A stretch of DNA of 6,309 nt from Clostridiaceae bacterium (GTDB lineage Bacteria; Bacillota; Clostridia; Oscillospirales; Acutalibacteraceae): the NCBI GenBank assembly GCA_016292705.1, contig JAEDHZ010000092.1, positions 1 through 6,309 of the forward strand, in the 5' to 3' direction. A program made the position numbers and the translations under genes. Positions 5,978 to 6,309 of this stretch are shown piece by piece (the first letter of the stretch is position 1; every line of letters starts with the position of its first letter). The notes under the pieces are model-generated. The model made no database searches. It was given only the letters and a program-made list of their open reading frames with translations, and was not told the DNA's origin.

Positions 5978-6309
5978 TTGAAAGAGGATGATATTATCAG
6001 CGGTACTTCAAAAAAGCTTTTTTCGGTTTTGCTTTGCGTTTCTCTGCTCCTTCTTGCTTTTTGTGCGTGTTCAAAAAACGAACCGACATCAGCTCCCGGT
6101 CAGACAACCGCTCCGACAGCAGACAAAGACGGCAAAACGGACGAAACCACAATCCCGGACAAAGAAAAAAACGAAACCACCAAGGAGGCTTCTTCAATGG
6201 AACATTCAAAAGTTAAATTCACAATGGAAAACGGCGGAGAGTTCATCGTTGAGCTTTATCCCGAATACGCACCGGCAACGGTTGAAAATTTCCTCTCGCT
6301 CGTAAAAGA
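5978..6309 (+). CDS. cyclophilin-type peptidyl-prolyl cis-trans isomerase, lipoprotein form, cut by the window end
   Basis: The first 110 codons of a lipoprotein whose enzyme domain is a cyclophilin, a family that isomerises prolyl bonds and aids folding of exported proteins. Seen (numbered from TTG 5978): a signal peptide with KK at 11-12, a hydrophobic core at about 13-28, a lipobox-like LAFCAC with C31 (or C29) as lipid site, a Thr/Lys/Asp-rich linker at about 32-73, and then the cyclophilin start at about 77, with KFTMENGGEF and the family-typical YAPATVENF. The rest of the domain, including the active-site arginine, lies outside. The start is uncertain. TTG at 5978 has no clear ribosome binding site; AAAGAGG at 5981-5987 would suit the rare ATT at 5993 or ATC at 5996; the ATG at 5988 is out of frame. 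A strong ribosome binding site precedes an in-frame ATG at 6197, which may be a second start. A near-consensus promoter lies upstream. Confidence 0.8.
   Translation, partial: MKEDDIISGTSKKLFSVLLCVSLLLLAFCACSKNEPTSAPGQTTAPTADKDGKTDETTIPDKEKNETTKEASSMEHSKVKFTMENGGEFIVELYPEYAPATVENFLSLVK
6182..6188 (+). promoter_or_regulatory. internal ribosome binding site in front of the cyclophilin domain
   Basis: A full AAGGAGG with an 8-base spacer to an in-frame ATG at 6197, inside the lipoprotein cyclophilin gene. It is the best ribosome binding site in the window. Starting there would give a protein without signal peptide or linker that begins three residues before the cyclophilin fold. It may also simply be the codons for Lys-Glu-Ala. 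Confidence 0.5.

Noticed and set aside
5988..6305. Reading frame from ATG 5988 as the real gene
   Set aside because: Its product is Arg/Lys/Gln-rich and has no recognisable domain, whereas the neighbouring frame encodes a lipoprotein signal and the cyclophilin start.

Overview
The window looks like chromosomal DNA from a low-to-mid GC Gram-positive anaerobe of the Firmicutes/Clostridia (Ruminococcus- or Oscillospira-like gut bacteria are my best guess, by inference). The reasons are strong AAGGAGG-type ribosome binding sites, frequent TTG start codons, zinc-ribbon/single-membrane-span proteins with Thr-rich wall-spanning linkers, bacterial SH3 domains, and a lipoprotein-type cyclophilin. No rRNA, tRNA, CRISPR array, transposase, integrase or phage gene was found. 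No intergenic stretch exceeds 300 bases.

Left part, + strand (1-3234): two genes 23 bases apart that probably form an operon. The first encodes an N-terminal Cys4 zinc ribbon, a long acidic cytoplasmic segment, one membrane span, a Thr/Ser-rich repeat linker and two C-terminal SH3b domains. The second encodes a 587-residue cytoplasmic glycoside hydrolase of family 2 with both catalytic glutamates in place. A hairpin terminator (3256-3292) follows and probably serves both converging transcription units.

Middle part, - strand (3298-5845): read in the direction of transcription, this holds an unrecognised five-span membrane protein, an RlmI-type 23S rRNA m5C methyltransferase, and a second zinc-ribbon/single-span/Thr-rich-linker protein with an unrecognised outer domain. 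The two zinc ribbons of the window have identical cysteine spacing (C3, C6, C17, C20).

Right part (5846-6309): a compact divergent promoter region with two near-consensus sigma-A-type promoters whose -35 boxes lie 10 bases apart. One drives the membrane protein leftward. The other drives a lipoprotein-cyclophilin gene rightward, which is cut by the window end. The cyclophilin gene is the most intriguing item. Its lipoprotein start is poorly supplied with ribosome-binding signals, while a textbook ribosome binding site and in-frame ATG sit exactly at the junction between the linker and the enzyme domain, so one gene might make both an exported and a cytosolic isomerase.

Most of the window is ordinary housekeeping and cell-envelope gene content. 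I see no convincing undescribed multi-gene system. The best leads are the possible dual-start cyclophilin and the zinc-ribbon envelope proteins around the GH2 gene.
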